A DNA stretch of 20,984 bases from Alphaproteobacteria bacterium (GTDB lineage Bacteria; Pseudomonadota; Alphaproteobacteria; Rhizobiales; Aestuariivirgaceae), in assembly GCA_024279045.1 (NCBI GenBank), contig JAJRRZ010000082.1, positions 1 to 20,984 of the forward strand. The letters run 5' to 3'. The position numbers and the translations under genes are program-made. Positions 6,871 to 14,809 of this stretch are shown here, in pieces (the stretch's first letter is position 1; each line of letters begins with the position of its first letter). Under the pieces are notes generated by a model. The model worked only from the letters and a program-made list of their open reading frames with translations. It was not told the origin of the DNA and did no database searches.

Positions 6871-7797
6871 TCAATGCGCGGGCTTGTCGCCGGGGAGCAG
6901 GCGCAGCAGGGGGGTGGCAAGCAGCCAGACGAGAAAGCCCGCCACCAGGCCCAGCAGCAGAGACATCAGCAATGCGCCAACATAAGGGATGAGGTGGGCC
7001 CATTGCTCCGGAGCATGAATGCCGTATTTGGCCAGTGCGTGCATGATGATGCCACCGGCCACCCACAGCATGGCGGTGGTGCCGATGATGCTCAGCACCT
7101 TCAGAAAGCCCGGCATGGCGCGCACGATGCCCCGGCCAAGCGCACGTAGCGCATCGCCATTGCCCTCGCGGGTGGCCAGCCACAGGCCGAAATCATCCAT
7201 TTTCACGATGATCGCCACCGCGCCATAGACCAGTGCGGTGATGCCCAGCGCCACCAGCACCAGCGCCAACACCTGATAGACGAAAGGCTGGTGGACGAGC
7301 TGGGCATAGGCAATCACCATGATCTCGCCGGAGAGGATGAGGTCGGTGCGGATGGCGCTGTTCACCCGCTGGCGCTCGAAGGCGGCCAGCTCTTCCGGTG
7401 TGGCGTCGGCCCTTACAAGCGTTTCCTCGCCGCTGGTGTGTCCGGTGAACCATTCATGCACCTTCTCGAAACCTTCATAACCCAGATACAATGCGCCCAG
7501 CACCAGCAGGGGCGTGATGATCCACGGCGCAAAATATCCCAGCGCCAGCACCGCCGGCACCACGAACAGGAACTTGTTGCGCAACGAGCCGAGCGTGATC
7601 TTCCAGATGATGGGCAGTTCGCGTTCGGCTGCGAAGCCGATGATGTACTTCGGCGTAACGGCGGCGTCATCCGCCACCACGGCGGCGGACTTCGAACCGG
7701 CCTTCAGCGACAGTGCGGCGGTGTCGTCCAGCACGATGGCGGCCTTTTTGCCCAATGCCACTACATCATCCAGCAATGCCAGCAGGCCTGAGCTCAT
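6871..7797 (-). CDS. DUF808 (YedI-like) inner-membrane protein
   Basis: The 308-aa protein matches the DUF808/YedI family in length and opening (MSSGLLALLDDVVALGKKAA). The N-terminal 70 residues are soluble-looking with repeated DD/AA segments. Hydrophobic stretches then occur at about 72-105, 155-170, 175-205, 235-262 and 275-300, giving several membrane spans. The biochemical role of the family is not known to me. It starts 6 bp after the acyltransferase stop; its likely Shine-Dalgarno, GGGGGTGA, overlaps the end of that gene, so the two are probably one transcript. The shared transcript hints at an envelope role only by association. Confidence 0.88.
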   Translation of the reverse strand: MSSGLLALLDDVVALGKKAAIVLDDTAALSLKAGSKSAAVVADDAAVTPKYIIGFAAERELPIIWKITLGSLRNKFLFVVPAVLALGYFAPWIITPLLVLGALYLGYEGFEKVHEWFTGHTSGEETLVRADATPEELAAFERQRVNSAIRTDLILSGEIMVIAYAQLVHQPFVYQVLALVLVALGITALVYGAVAIIVKMDDFGLWLATREGNGDALRALGRGIVRAMPGFLKVLSIIGTTAMLWVAGGIIMHALAKYGIHAPEQWAHLIPYVGALLMSLLLGLVAGFLVWLLATPLLRLLPGDKPAH

Positions 7798-7803
7798 GAG
7801 AAA

Positions 7804-9888
7804 TCACCCCCCGGTTTCCTGTTTTTCCGTTTTTCTATCCGAATTGCGGCGCAGTGCAACGCTGCCGTTGGCTGATTTCAGAAACAGGTGATCCAGCATT
7901 TCGAAGCGCTGCGCATAGGTAGCGCTCATGTGATCCTTGTCCCAATACTTGTACCAGGGGCTGTTGTCGGCTTCAAACAAGGGGTTGCATATCTCCCCGG
8001 GACAGATGGCGCTTGCAGGGTCGTGAAGCGCGTCCATCATGTGCTGCAGGGACTGGTGCAAGCGCTTCGAAAAAGCTGCCTGCTGCTGTTGTCGAGCGAA
8101 GGGGGAAACATCCCCGAAGGACATGGAGGATGAAACCAGGCCCAGTGCGTGGGCGATGCGGTATGACAGCAGGAACGATACGTAATTGCCGCGCTGCAGG
8201 TGCCAGGAAGGTGAAAAACGCTGGTCCATGGGATTGTCTTGCAGCAGCACGATCTTGGCGTTCGGAGCAATCTTGCGCAAGTGGAGGATCATGCTCTTCA
8301 GCCCGTGTATCAGGCAGCGTTCATAACCGGGATAGGTATAATCGCGCAACTCGCCATCGCACATGATGCGGGCCTGCCGCTTGCGCAGCATGGCATGATC
8401 AAACATGTAGCGGTTCCAGGCGCCGGCGATGATGATCTTTTCCAGCGTTGACTGGTGTTGTTTCACCTGGCGATAGATTTTTTGCCTTTTCAATTCGCAT
8501 TTTTTGCCCTTGCGCAGGACAAAGCCCTCCAGGGGCGGGCAGCCTGCCTCGGTTACGAAAGAAATGACGTGTGTTTTTTCCGGGTGCTGGCGCGTCAGAT
8601 GCATTACGCGTGGTGCGTATTGCTGGGCGTGGGAATCGCCAATGAAAATGACTTCCACGGGCCTGTTCGGGAAGTTGACATGCACTCCCCTTTCTTCGCC
8701 AGGTACGGCATGCAGGCTGCCAGGGAAATTCCAGTCGCGCGCGGCGCTGGCGGAAACAACCAGGAACTTGTCGGTTACCAGTGTATTGACATTGCCAATG
8801 CGCAGCGCTGCGGCGCCAATGGCCAGCAACAGCAAGGCAGGCAACACCAGGCGCGTGGTTCTGGCCGGCACAAGGCGGGCGCGCTTTTCCAGCAGAAGCC
8901 ACGTGGCCGTGGCCAGGGCGAACACAATGATCAGGAAGACGAATTTCTGGGTGCGCGTGATGAGGCCGCCTGAAAGTGCATATTCGGACAATGACAGCAG
9001 CGGATAATGCCAGATGTAGAGAGGATAGCTGACAAGTCCGATGAACACGGCCAGGCGATTGGCCAGAAAATGGCGGGACAGAAGGCTGTTGCCGGAGGCG
9101 ATCAGCAACATGCTGCCGAGCACGGGCAAGACGGTGAAAGGGCCGGGATGAGCATGGGGCAGGGGACTGAGCATGGGCAACAGCACCATGGCCAGCCCGG
9201 CAACCGCCAGCAGATTGGAGGCAGGGGCCGGAAAGCCTTTCCAGCCATGCGCGACCAGCGCCCAGGCAAGAAGGCCGCCGGCCAGGAATTCCCATGCACG
9301 CATCCACGGCATGTAGAAGCTGTAGGATGTGCCACTGGATGATAGCATGGCGACAAACGAAAGCGCGGCGAACAGCAGCAGGACGTGGAACATCCCGCTC
9401 AGCCTGGAAAAGCGGAACAGCGCCAGCAGCAGCAGCGGAATGACAAGGTAGAATTGTTCTTCCACCGCAAGCGACCACAAATGCAGAAATGGCTGACGGA
9501 GGGCATCCGGCTCGAAATAGCCTGACTGGAAGTAATAGTAGATATTCGAGACGTAAAAGATGCCTGCCAGCATCTGGTCAAGGAATTCGTGGAATTCCGC
9601 CTTGGTGAGAATGATGAAGGCCAGCGGCAATACCAGCGCGAACATGGCAAGCAGGGCGGGAAACAACCGTGCGATGCGGCGCTGGAAGAAATCTGCGAGA
9701 CGGAACGTTCCCGCCTGCAGGTTGCGCAGGATGATGCCCGTGATGAGATAGCCCGAAATGACGAAAAAAATGTCCACGCCCAGATAGCCGTGCGGCAGCC
9801 GGGTCGGGGCTATGTGATAAACGAGAACGGCGATGATGGCGATGGCGCGCAAGCCGTCAATATCAGCCCTGTAACCGATCTTTTGCAT
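7804..9888 (-). CDS. Membrane O-acyltransferase with C-terminal SGNH domain (OafA/OatA-like)
   Basis: The protein probably acetylates an envelope or exported glycan. Its 694 residues comprise an acyltransferase-3 membrane domain (about 5-340, some ten membrane spans) and a periplasmic SGNH hydrolase-like domain (about 405-670). In the first, YRADIDGLRAIA opens the family, His25 with Asp39 form the conserved pair, and GVDIFFVISGYLIT (37-50) and HLWSLAVEEQFYLVIP (136-151) are diagnostic. In the second, FIGDSH (415-420) holds the nucleophile Ser419, and DKDH (650-653) is the DxxH motif. Both catalytic centres look intact. The substrate (O-antigen, peptidoglycan or exopolysaccharide) cannot be read from sequence, and no polysaccharide locus surrounds it. 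GC is visibly lower than in core genes, which may mean transfer. Confidence 0.92.
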   Translation of the reverse strand: MQKIGYRADIDGLRAIAIIAVLVYHIAPTRLPHGYLGVDIFFVISGYLITGIILRNLQAGTFRLADFFQRRIARLFPALLAMFALVLPLAFIILTKAEFHEFLDQMLAGIFYVSNIYYYFQSGYFEPDALRQPFLHLWSLAVEEQFYLVIPLLLLALFRFSRLSGMFHVLLLFAALSFVAMLSSSGTSYSFYMPWMRAWEFLAGGLLAWALVAHGWKGFPAPASNLLAVAGLAMVLLPMLSPLPHAHPGPFTVLPVLGSMLLIASGNSLLSRHFLANRLAVFIGLVSYPLYIWHYPLLSLSEYALSGGLITRTQKFVFLIIVFALATATWLLLEKRARLVPARTTRLVLPALLLLAIGAAALRIGNVNTLVTDKFLVVSASAARDWNFPGSLHAVPGEERGVHVNFPNRPVEVIFIGDSHAQQYAPRVMHLTRQHPEKTHVISFVTEAGCPPLEGFVLRKGKKCELKRQKIYRQVKQHQSTLEKIIIAGAWNRYMFDHAMLRKRQARIMCDGELRDYTYPGYERCLIHGLKSMILHLRKIAPNAKIVLLQDNPMDQRFSPSWHLQRGNYVSFLLSYRIAHALGLVSSSMSFGDVSPFARQQQQAAFSKRLHQSLQHMMDALHDPASAICPGEICNPLFEADNSPWYKYWDKDHMSATYAQRFEMLDHLFLKSANGSVALRRNSDRKTEKQETGG

Positions 9889-10155
9889 GACATTGTTGTT
9901 GTGTTTCCGGGTGCAAACAATGGGCTGGCATCAGCTTGGATCAGGGGGCCCGGCGATATGGTCTGAACGTGATGTTCACGCAAGGCAGACAGCCGGAGCT
10001 CATGTTCACCAAATGCAGGCGCTCGTTTCCACGGTTCCTTGGGGCCCTGTTTTTGCAGGAAGATGGCAGCTTGTGCAAGCTCGTGCCGTGCAGCGTGCGC
10101 TACAATGGTAAAAAACTCATTGGAGATGGCATTATGTGGTTCATCATGTGCAGAC

Positions 10156-10185
10156 AACATATTTTTTGGTAATCCACACACACAA
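10156..10185 (-). promoter_or_regulatory. Candidate sigma70-like promoter for the acyltransferase gene
   Basis: On the minus strand, TTGTGT (complement of 10180-10185) is followed after 18 bp by TATGTT (complement of 10156-10161), in the AT-rich part of the leader. It would give a transcript with about 260 nt before the ATG at 9888. The match to consensus is modest. Confidence 0.25.
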
Positions 10186-10225
10186 ATTTGCCTGGACAAT
10201 CTCAGGCCGGGGAGGTTTCGGAGTC

Positions 10226-10251
10226 GCCTGCCGGACAACTGGCTGGCAGGC
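10226..10251 (-). terminator. Hairpin downstream of der
   Basis: GCCTGCC (10226-10232) pairs with GGCAGGC (10245-10251), extendable by a G-U and a G-C pair, with an 8-nt loop. It lies 14 bp past the der stop on the minus strand. There is no T-run after it in the direction of der transcription, so it may act only as a 3'-end stabiliser. Confidence 0.35.
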
Positions 10252-10264
10252 TTTCCCATGGTTT

Positions 10265-11788
10265 TCATGACTTGCGGCGGTTTGTGTTCTGCCCGGAGTC
10301 GTAGGGGTTTTCCACCTCCCTGAAATGCAGGCGGATGGGCGTGCCCCACAGATCGAAGGAATCGCGCAGGGATTTCACCAGATAGCGGGCGTATTCCGCC
10401 GGCACCTCGTCGGCCCGCTGGGTGAACACCGCGAAGGTGGGCGGGCGGGTCTTCGGCTGGGTGATGTAGCGCAGGCGGATGCGCCGCCCGCGCGGGGCGG
10501 GGGGCGGATGGCGGCGGGTAGCGTCCTGCAGCCAGCGGTTCAGTTGCGCGGTGGGGATGCGGCGGTTCCAGTTTTCGTAGACGCCCATGACCGCGGGCAT
10601 GAGCTTGTCCGTGCCCTTGCCGGTGAGCGCGGAGAGCGTTACCACCGGTGCGCCGATGATCTGCGGAAGCAGGCGATCGACGGCGCGTTCCAGCTCCTTG
10701 CGGTAACGCGCGCGCGCCTCGGCATCGATGAGATCCCACTTGTTGACGGCGATGACCACCGCGCGGCCCTCGCGGGCCATGAGGTCGGCGATGGCCAGAT
10801 CCTGCTTCTTCAGCGGCTCGGTGGCGTCCAGCAGCAACACCACCACCTCGGCGAACTTCGCCGCGCGGATGGCATCGCCGACGGAAAGCTGCTCCAGCTT
10901 CTGCCGCACCTTCGCCTTCTTGCGCATGCCGGCGGTGTCCCACAGCTCGATGTGCCGTCCGTGCCATTTCCACGGCACGGCGATGGCATCGCGGGTGATG
11001 CCTGCCTCCGGGCCGGTGAGCAGGCGCTCCTGACCCAACAGGCGGTTGACGAGGGTGGACTTGCCGGCATTGGGCCGCCCGACGATGGCCAGCTTCAGCG
11101 GTCTTGCCGCAGTGGCCAGGGGGCGTTGCTGGTGGTGTTCGGCGGTTTCTTCGTTGTCGCCGTCGTCGGGATCGGCTGCTTCAGAAGTTGATTCAGCTGC
11201 CTGGGAAAGTGATTCCGTTTTGTCCTCTTTCCTGTTGTTTTTCTGCGCCACTTCTCGCCAACGGGTGCGCTCCTTCAGAAGCAGGAACTTTTCCGTGAGC
11301 GCCTCGTGCAGTTCGTCCAGGCCCTTGCCGTGGGCGGCGGAGAAGGCAATGACGTCGTCGAAACCCAGCGCCCAGGCTTCCGCCGCGGCGGCGTCGCCCT
11401 GTGCGCCCTCGGCCTTGTTGGCCAGCACGATTACCGGCTTGCCGAGGCGGCGCAGCATGCGGGCGAAATGTTCGTCGTCCGGGGTAAGGCCGGTGCGGGC
11501 ATCGACCATGAACAGGATGACGTCGGCCTGCTCGATGGCCTGTTCGGTCATGGCCGTCATGCGCGCGGGCAGGGTGCCTTCCTCGGCCTGCTCGATGCCG
11601 GCGGTATCGAGCAGGGTGAAGCGCAGATCGTCCAGTTTTGCCTTGTGCTCGCGGATGTCGCGGGTAACACCGGGCTGGTCGTGCACAATGGCCAGGCGCT
11701 TGCCCACCAGCCGGTTGAACAGCGTGGACTTGCCGACGTTGGGTCTGCCGATGATGGCGACGGTTGGTGGTTTCCTGCTGCGCGGCAT
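10265..11788 (-). CDS. der: Ribosome-associated GTPase Der (EngA)
   Basis: Der is an essential GTPase for 50S subunit assembly, with two tandem G domains and a C-terminal KH-like domain. Here (507 aa) the first G domain has GRPNVGKS (14-21), DTAG (61-64) and NKAE (124-127). The second has GRPNAGKS (237-244), DTAG (284-287) and NKWD. An acidic, low-complexity linker (about 182-228) separates them. The KH-like part ends with the typical RLHFRE segment. The ATG at 11788 begins four bases past the stop of the TPR gene. The open frame continues upstream inside that gene, but without family similarity. Likely co-transcribed with the TPR gene and perhaps panB. Confidence 0.97.
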   Translation of the reverse strand: MPRSRKPPTVAIIGRPNVGKSTLFNRLVGKRLAIVHDQPGVTRDIREHKAKLDDLRFTLLDTAGIEQAEEGTLPARMTAMTEQAIEQADVILFMVDARTGLTPDDEHFARMLRRLGKPVIVLANKAEGAQGDAAAAEAWALGFDDVIAFSAAHGKGLDELHEALTEKFLLLKERTRWREVAQKNNRKEDKTESLSQAAESTSEAADPDDGDNEETAEHHQQRPLATAARPLKLAIVGRPNAGKSTLVNRLLGQERLLTGPEAGITRDAIAVPWKWHGRHIELWDTAGMRKKAKVRQKLEQLSVGDAIRAAKFAEVVVLLLDATEPLKKQDLAIADLMAREGRAVVIAVNKWDLIDAEARARYRKELERAVDRLLPQIIGAPVVTLSALTGKGTDKLMPAVMGVYENWNRRIPTAQLNRWLQDATRRHPPPAPRGRRIRLRYITQPKTRPPTFAVFTQRADEVPAEYARYLVKSLRDSFDLWGTPIRLHFREVENPYDSGQNTNRRKS

Positions 11789-11792
11789 GGCG

Positions 11793-12524
11793 TCAGGGCG
11801 CGGGTTTGGAGGCGGCATTGTCCGATGCGGGGGGCGCCGGTGCGGGGCGTTGGGCGCCGGGTTGTGCCGCGCCGCCCAGTTGCGCCAGCAGCACGGTGGC
11901 GCGGTTGCGCGCTTCCACCGGGGTTTCCGCATCGTCGATGATCTGGCGCACGTAGGCCAGCGCTGTCTTGCTGTCGCCGGCACGCAGGGCGGCTAGGGCC
12001 AGGATCTCGCGGGCGGCAGCGCGCCACGGGTTGCCGTCCACGTCCAGCCCGGCGAGGATCTTCTTCAGCTCATCGAGGCTGGCGGTGTCGGCCAGCAGCC
12101 AGCCGTGGCGGATACGCGCGGCGTTGCGCAGTGGCAGTTCCAGCGCGGTATCCTCGGCGATGGCCCGATAAAGCGTTGCGGCGCGTTCGGTTTCATCCTT
12201 GTTGGCCAGCAGGGCGGCCAGCCGCAGTTTCGCCAGCCCGGCAGCAGCGGCATGGGAGCCGGCGGAAAGCTTCTCCAGCGCCTTGATGGCCTCGTCGGTC
12301 TTGTTGGCGCGGATCATGTCCAGCGCGGCGATGTAGGCCTGGCCCGCCGTTTCGGCCTGCTGGCGCTGATAGTATTGCCAGCCCTTGTAGCCGGCCACGG
12401 CGGCCACCACGCCAAAAGACAGCGCCACGAATAGGTTGCCGTAGCGCTTCCACAGCCTTTCCATGCGCTCGCGGCGCAGCTCCTCGTCTACCTCGCGCAG
12501 CAGGGAATCGTCCTGATCGGCCAT
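11793..12524 (-). CDS. TPR-like inner-membrane protein, YfgM/AncA family
   Basis: The 243-aa product has a charged cytoplasmic N-terminus (DSLLREVDEELRRERMERLWKRYG, cut here at about 7-29). One membrane segment follows at about 31-50, then a helical periplasmic region built of TPR-like repeats (about 55-215). It ends in an Ala/Pro-rich tail. This is the YfgM-type architecture; E. coli YfgM works with PpiD at the Sec translocon. It precedes der, as yfgM does in other proteobacteria. The start is well supported: AGGAG lies 9 nt before ATG 12524. The bamB gene that frequently sits between this gene and der is absent; the stop and the der start are 4 bp apart. Confidence 0.9.
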   Translation of the reverse strand: MADQDDSLLREVDEELRRERMERLWKRYGNLFVALSFGVVAAVAGYKGWQYYQRQQAETAGQAYIAALDMIRANKTDEAIKALEKLSAGSHAAAAGLAKLRLAALLANKDETERAATLYRAIAEDTALELPLRNAARIRHGWLLADTASLDELKKILAGLDVDGNPWRAAAREILALAALRAGDSKTALAYVRQIIDDAETPVEARNRATVLLAQLGGAAQPGAQRPAPAPPASDNAASKPAP

Positions 12525-12600
12525 GTGCGTCGGCTCCTGATGATGAATCTTGCAGTTGTTGTTTGCCGCAAAAACGCGCCGAAGGCAAAGGGCTGGGGGG

Positions 12601-13428
12601 TCAATCCCGCTTTTTCGTCTCATAGGTGTGTTCGGCTGCGGGAAAGGCGCGGGCGCGCACATCTCCGGCATAGGCTGCAATGGCGCGTTCGATCTCGCTT
12701 GCGAGGCTGGCGTATTCCTTCACGAATCTTGGTGGGCGGGGGTTAAGCCCCAGCATATCTTCCATCACCAGGATCTGCCCGTCGCAGGCGGCGGAAGCGC
12801 CTATGCCGATGGTGGGGATGGGGCATTGGGCGGTGATGCGCTTCGCCAGCGGCTCGGCAATGGCTTCCAATACAACGCAAAAGGCCCCGGCTTCGGCAAC
12901 AGCGGCGGCATCGGCCTCGATGGCGGCCCATTGCGCCGGATCGCGGCCCTGCACCTTGAAGCCACCCAGGGTGTTGACCAGTTGCGGTGTCAGGCCAATG
13001 TGGGCCATCACCGGCACGCCGCGCTCGGTGAGGAAGCGGATGGTCTCGGCCATGCGCTCTCCGCCTTCCAGCTTCACCGCCGCGGCGCCGGTTTCCTTCA
13101 ACACGCGCGCAGCGTTGCGGAAGGCCTGTTGCGGACTTTCCTCGTAAGCGCCGAAGGGCATGTCGATGACCACCAGCGCCTGCCGGGTGGCCGAGGCGAC
13201 GACCTGGCCGTGGGTGATCATCTGCTCCAGCGTTACGGGGATGGTGGAGCCGTGGCCATAGAGCACCATGCCGAGAGAATCGCCGACCAGCAGCATGTCC
13301 ACATGCGGGTCTGCCAGGCGGGCGGTGTGGGCATGATAGGAGGTGAGCGCGACGATCGGCTCGCCACCCTTGCGGGCGCGGATGTCCGGGGCGGTGCGGC
13401 GGCGGGGGCGATTGGCGTGGCTGCTCAT
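12601..13428 (-). CDS. panB: 3-methyl-2-oxobutanoate hydroxymethyltransferase (ketopantoate synthase)
   Basis: PanB adds a hydroxymethyl group from 5,10-methylene-THF to alpha-ketoisovalerate, the first committed step to pantothenate and CoA. The 275-aa length is normal. LLVGDSLGMVLYG (46-58) provides the metal-binding Asp50. IDMPFGAY (88-95) provides Asp89. AVKLEGG (117-123) and VLEAIAE (186-192, with the presumed base Glu188) complete the active site. TIGIGASAACDGQILV (206-221) is the usual C-terminal signature. ATG 13428 has AAGGAG 8 nt upstream. CoA feeds the 4'-phosphopantetheine arm of the acyl carrier protein encoded further right, but panB is on the opposite strand and not co-transcribed with acpP. 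The gap to the TPR gene is 76 bp. Confidence 0.96.
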   Translation of the reverse strand: MSSHANRPRRRTAPDIRARKGGEPIVALTSYHAHTARLADPHVDMLLVGDSLGMVLYGHGSTIPVTLEQMITHGQVVASATRQALVVIDMPFGAYEESPQQAFRNAARVLKETGAAAVKLEGGERMAETIRFLTERGVPVMAHIGLTPQLVNTLGGFKVQGRDPAQWAAIEADAAAVAEAGAFCVVLEAIAEPLAKRITAQCPIPTIGIGASAACDGQILVMEDMLGLNPRPPRFVKEYASLASEIERAIAAYAGDVRARAFPAAEHTYETKKRD

Positions 13429-13499
13429 GATCCTTGCTCCTTTCCTGCCAGCGCCATAGCATGGGGCCGGAATGGCTGGCAAACACGGGAGATGGGCCA

Positions 13500-14102
13500 A
13501 TGATGATACGGCTGCCGATAATGGCGGGGCTGGTGCTGCTGCTGGCGACGATGCCCGGCCTGGCGCAGGAGGCGGTGCAACAGAATGGCGCTCTGGAAAA
13601 GAAGACCGCACCGGTGGATTGCACTATCAAGGCCACGGGGGATGATCTGCACGAGGAGATGCGCGCCGGGGGCTGGCGGGCAGTGTGCGTGAAGCAGGGC
13701 AACGGTTGTGCGCTGCATCTGCGCAACGATGCGGGTTATCTGCTGCAACTGGCGCGCAAATACGATGGCGGGCAGTGGCGCGTGGCGCTGACCTTGCCGC
13801 AGGGGCGGCAGATGGATGTGGGTGAAGGCGCCGAACTGATGGTGGATGATGGAGAGCCGCAGCGCATTCCGCCGGAGTTTCTGGAGGATCGCGCCAAGGG
13901 GCGGGCGGTGGCGGCACGGCTGGAGATCGGCGATGTGCTGATGGATCTGCTGCGTTCCGGCAGGCGGTTGCAATGGCGCTACACGATGCTGGGGGGTGGC
14001 CAGGAGCAGGCGGAGTTCGATCTCTCGTGCCTGCCGGGCCTGGCAACGGCGGTGGAGAAGAAGCTGGCGCAGATGCGGGCGATGAGGCAATTGGGGAAGT
14101 GA
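13500..14102 (+). CDS. Secreted protein resembling invasion-associated locus B (IalB)
   Basis: The 200-aa protein has a clear Sec signal peptide: Arg4, a hydrophobic core at about 5-18, and probable cleavage after GLA (residue 22). The mature part has four cysteines (41, 63, 70, 177), compatible with two disulfides. GGWRAVCVKQGNGCALHL (58-74, trimmed) followed by beta-strand-rich sequence and FDLSC-LPG near the end resembles the IalB fold, where W-x-V-x-C and F-x-L-S are recurring. The match is by eye and the role in alphaproteobacteria outside Bartonella is unclear. Two adjacent ATGs (13500, 13503) follow a GGGAG-like site. It is divergent from panB, with 71 bp between the starts. Confidence 0.7.
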   Translation: MMIRLPIMAGLVLLLATMPGLAQEAVQQNGALEKKTAPVDCTIKATGDDLHEEMRAGGWRAVCVKQGNGCALHLRNDAGYLLQLARKYDGGQWRVALTLPQGRQMDVGEGAELMVDDGEPQRIPPEFLEDRAKGRAVAARLEIGDVLMDLLRSGRRLQWRYTMLGGGQEQAEFDLSCLPGLATAVEKKLAQMRAMRQLGK

Positions 14103-14135
14103 TGGCCGAGGCAGGTGCGATGCATGACTGCCCGA

Positions 14136-14546
14136 TCAGCGCACGTCGGATGCGATGTCGCTGATGGTATAGCCCATGCGTTCCAGGCCTTCTTCCAGCA
14201 GCTCGGCCAGCAACGGTTCCTTCAGCAGGTAGCGGGTAGTGCCGGCGATGCCGGTGTGCTCTTACCGTGCTGTGGCGACGGCTTCGTCCCAGTCTTCCGG
14301 TTCGAAGGAGCCGCGGCCAATCCACATCAGCGCCACCAGCTCGGCCAGTTCGTCGCGGTTCATCTCGCTGATGAAGGAGGCCAGCGCCATGCGCGAGGGA
14401 TCGTTGCGCAGGGCCTCCATGACCATTTCCGCCGTTTCCTCGCCGGGATGGGAACGGTCGGGCAGCTCCCATGCGCCGGTGCGTGCCTCCAGCTCGCGGG
14501 CGCGGACGATGACCTGGGCGACCTTGTCGGTGGAAAGTTCCAGCAT
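14136..14546 (-). pseudogene. DUF3775 protein gene interrupted by one in-frame TAA
   Basis: From ATG 14546 (GGAG upstream) a DUF3775-like protein reads MLELSTDKVAQVIVRARE and on through ELVALMWIGRGSFEPEDWDE to residue 94. There it hits TAA (14262-14264). Without any frame change, reading past that codon gives EHTGIAGTTRYLLKEPLL and ELLEEGLERMGYT up to TGA at 14136-14138. This is the family's usual C-terminus (RYLL-PLL-LEEGL). The gene therefore looks full-length (136 codons counting the TAA position) with a single nonsense codon, one substitution from CAA, GAA or AAA. The truncated 94-aa product (14262-14546) may still be made. Recent pseudogenisation, a sequencing error or readthrough are the options. 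The family's function is unknown. Confidence 0.85.
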
Positions 14547-14619
14547 GGCGGTTCTCCGTTGCTGCCTGCATTGCATGATGTCATGAATCCGGGCATCTTG
14601 CAAAGGATTCGGAGTCTCT

Positions 14620-14773
14620 CCGTCGTGCGCGGGGCAGCGCCAGGCTCAGGCTTCATGAAGAGGCATGGCAGATGCGCCATTTGCGCAAATGCCGTGCAAT
14701 TTATGGGCCTGAAGCCTGATCATGGATGCGGCGGCATGAGCGGGCACAGGGCTTCCCGTCGTGCACGGGACAG
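14620..14773. repeat. 18-bp imperfect direct repeats flanking leader element copy B
   Basis: 14620-14637 and 14756-14773 match at 16 of 18 positions (CCGTCGTGC-CGGG-CAG), and both are followed by a GCCAGG segment. They bracket the structured element at 14646-14719. The right copy also forms a small hairpin, TCCCGT/ACGGGA (14754-14759 / 14765-14770). They may mark a duplication accompanying insertion of the element. Confidence 0.5.
14646..14719 (+). promoter_or_regulatory. Structured leader element, copy B, upstream of fabD
   Basis: An outer 10-bp stem (14646-14655 with 14710-14719) encloses an inner hairpin, 14663-14677 with 14683-14697, interrupted only by G.A and A.A mismatches. The joining segment is AATTTATGGGCC. 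The lower inner stem, its purine internal loop and the joining/closing block match copy A (1-20, 100-143). They include one compensatory change: C5-G115 in A is G68-C92 (14668, 14692) in B. The closing strand 14711-14718 can instead pair with 14747-14755, with one bulge. That would disrupt both the outer stem and a downstream hairpin at 14754-14770. The fabD start is 90 nt beyond the element. Confidence 0.6.
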
Positions 14774-14809
14774 TGGCCAGGCCAATAGCCAGGGTGTGAA
14801 GGAACTGTC

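Larger units (their letters stand above)
9889..10264 (-). promoter_or_regulatory. 376-bp gene-free leader between der and the acyltransferase gene
   Basis: No convincing gene lies here. It includes the most AT-rich stretch of the area (about 10110-10190). Small palindromes are present: 9961-9990 (GTCTG/CAGAC enclosing CGTGA/TCACG) and 10068-10081 (AGCTT/AAGCT). It probably holds the promoter and a long 5' leader of the acyltransferase-DUF808 transcript. Open frames on both strands lack a Shine-Dalgarno and recognisable similarity. Confidence 0.45.

Noticed and set aside
10061..10125. Possible third copy of the leader element (ATGGCAG and GCCGTGCA match)
   Set aside because: Only two short matches; the AATTTATGGG/CCTGA block and the lower-stem pairing are missing, so chance is the simpler explanation.
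9936..10172. 78-codon plus-strand frame in the gap upstream of the acyltransferase gene
   Set aside because: Its composition looks fairly protein-like, but it starts with TTG, has no Shine-Dalgarno at that start or at the internal ATG 9972, and resembles nothing I know. Kept only as part of the leader interval.
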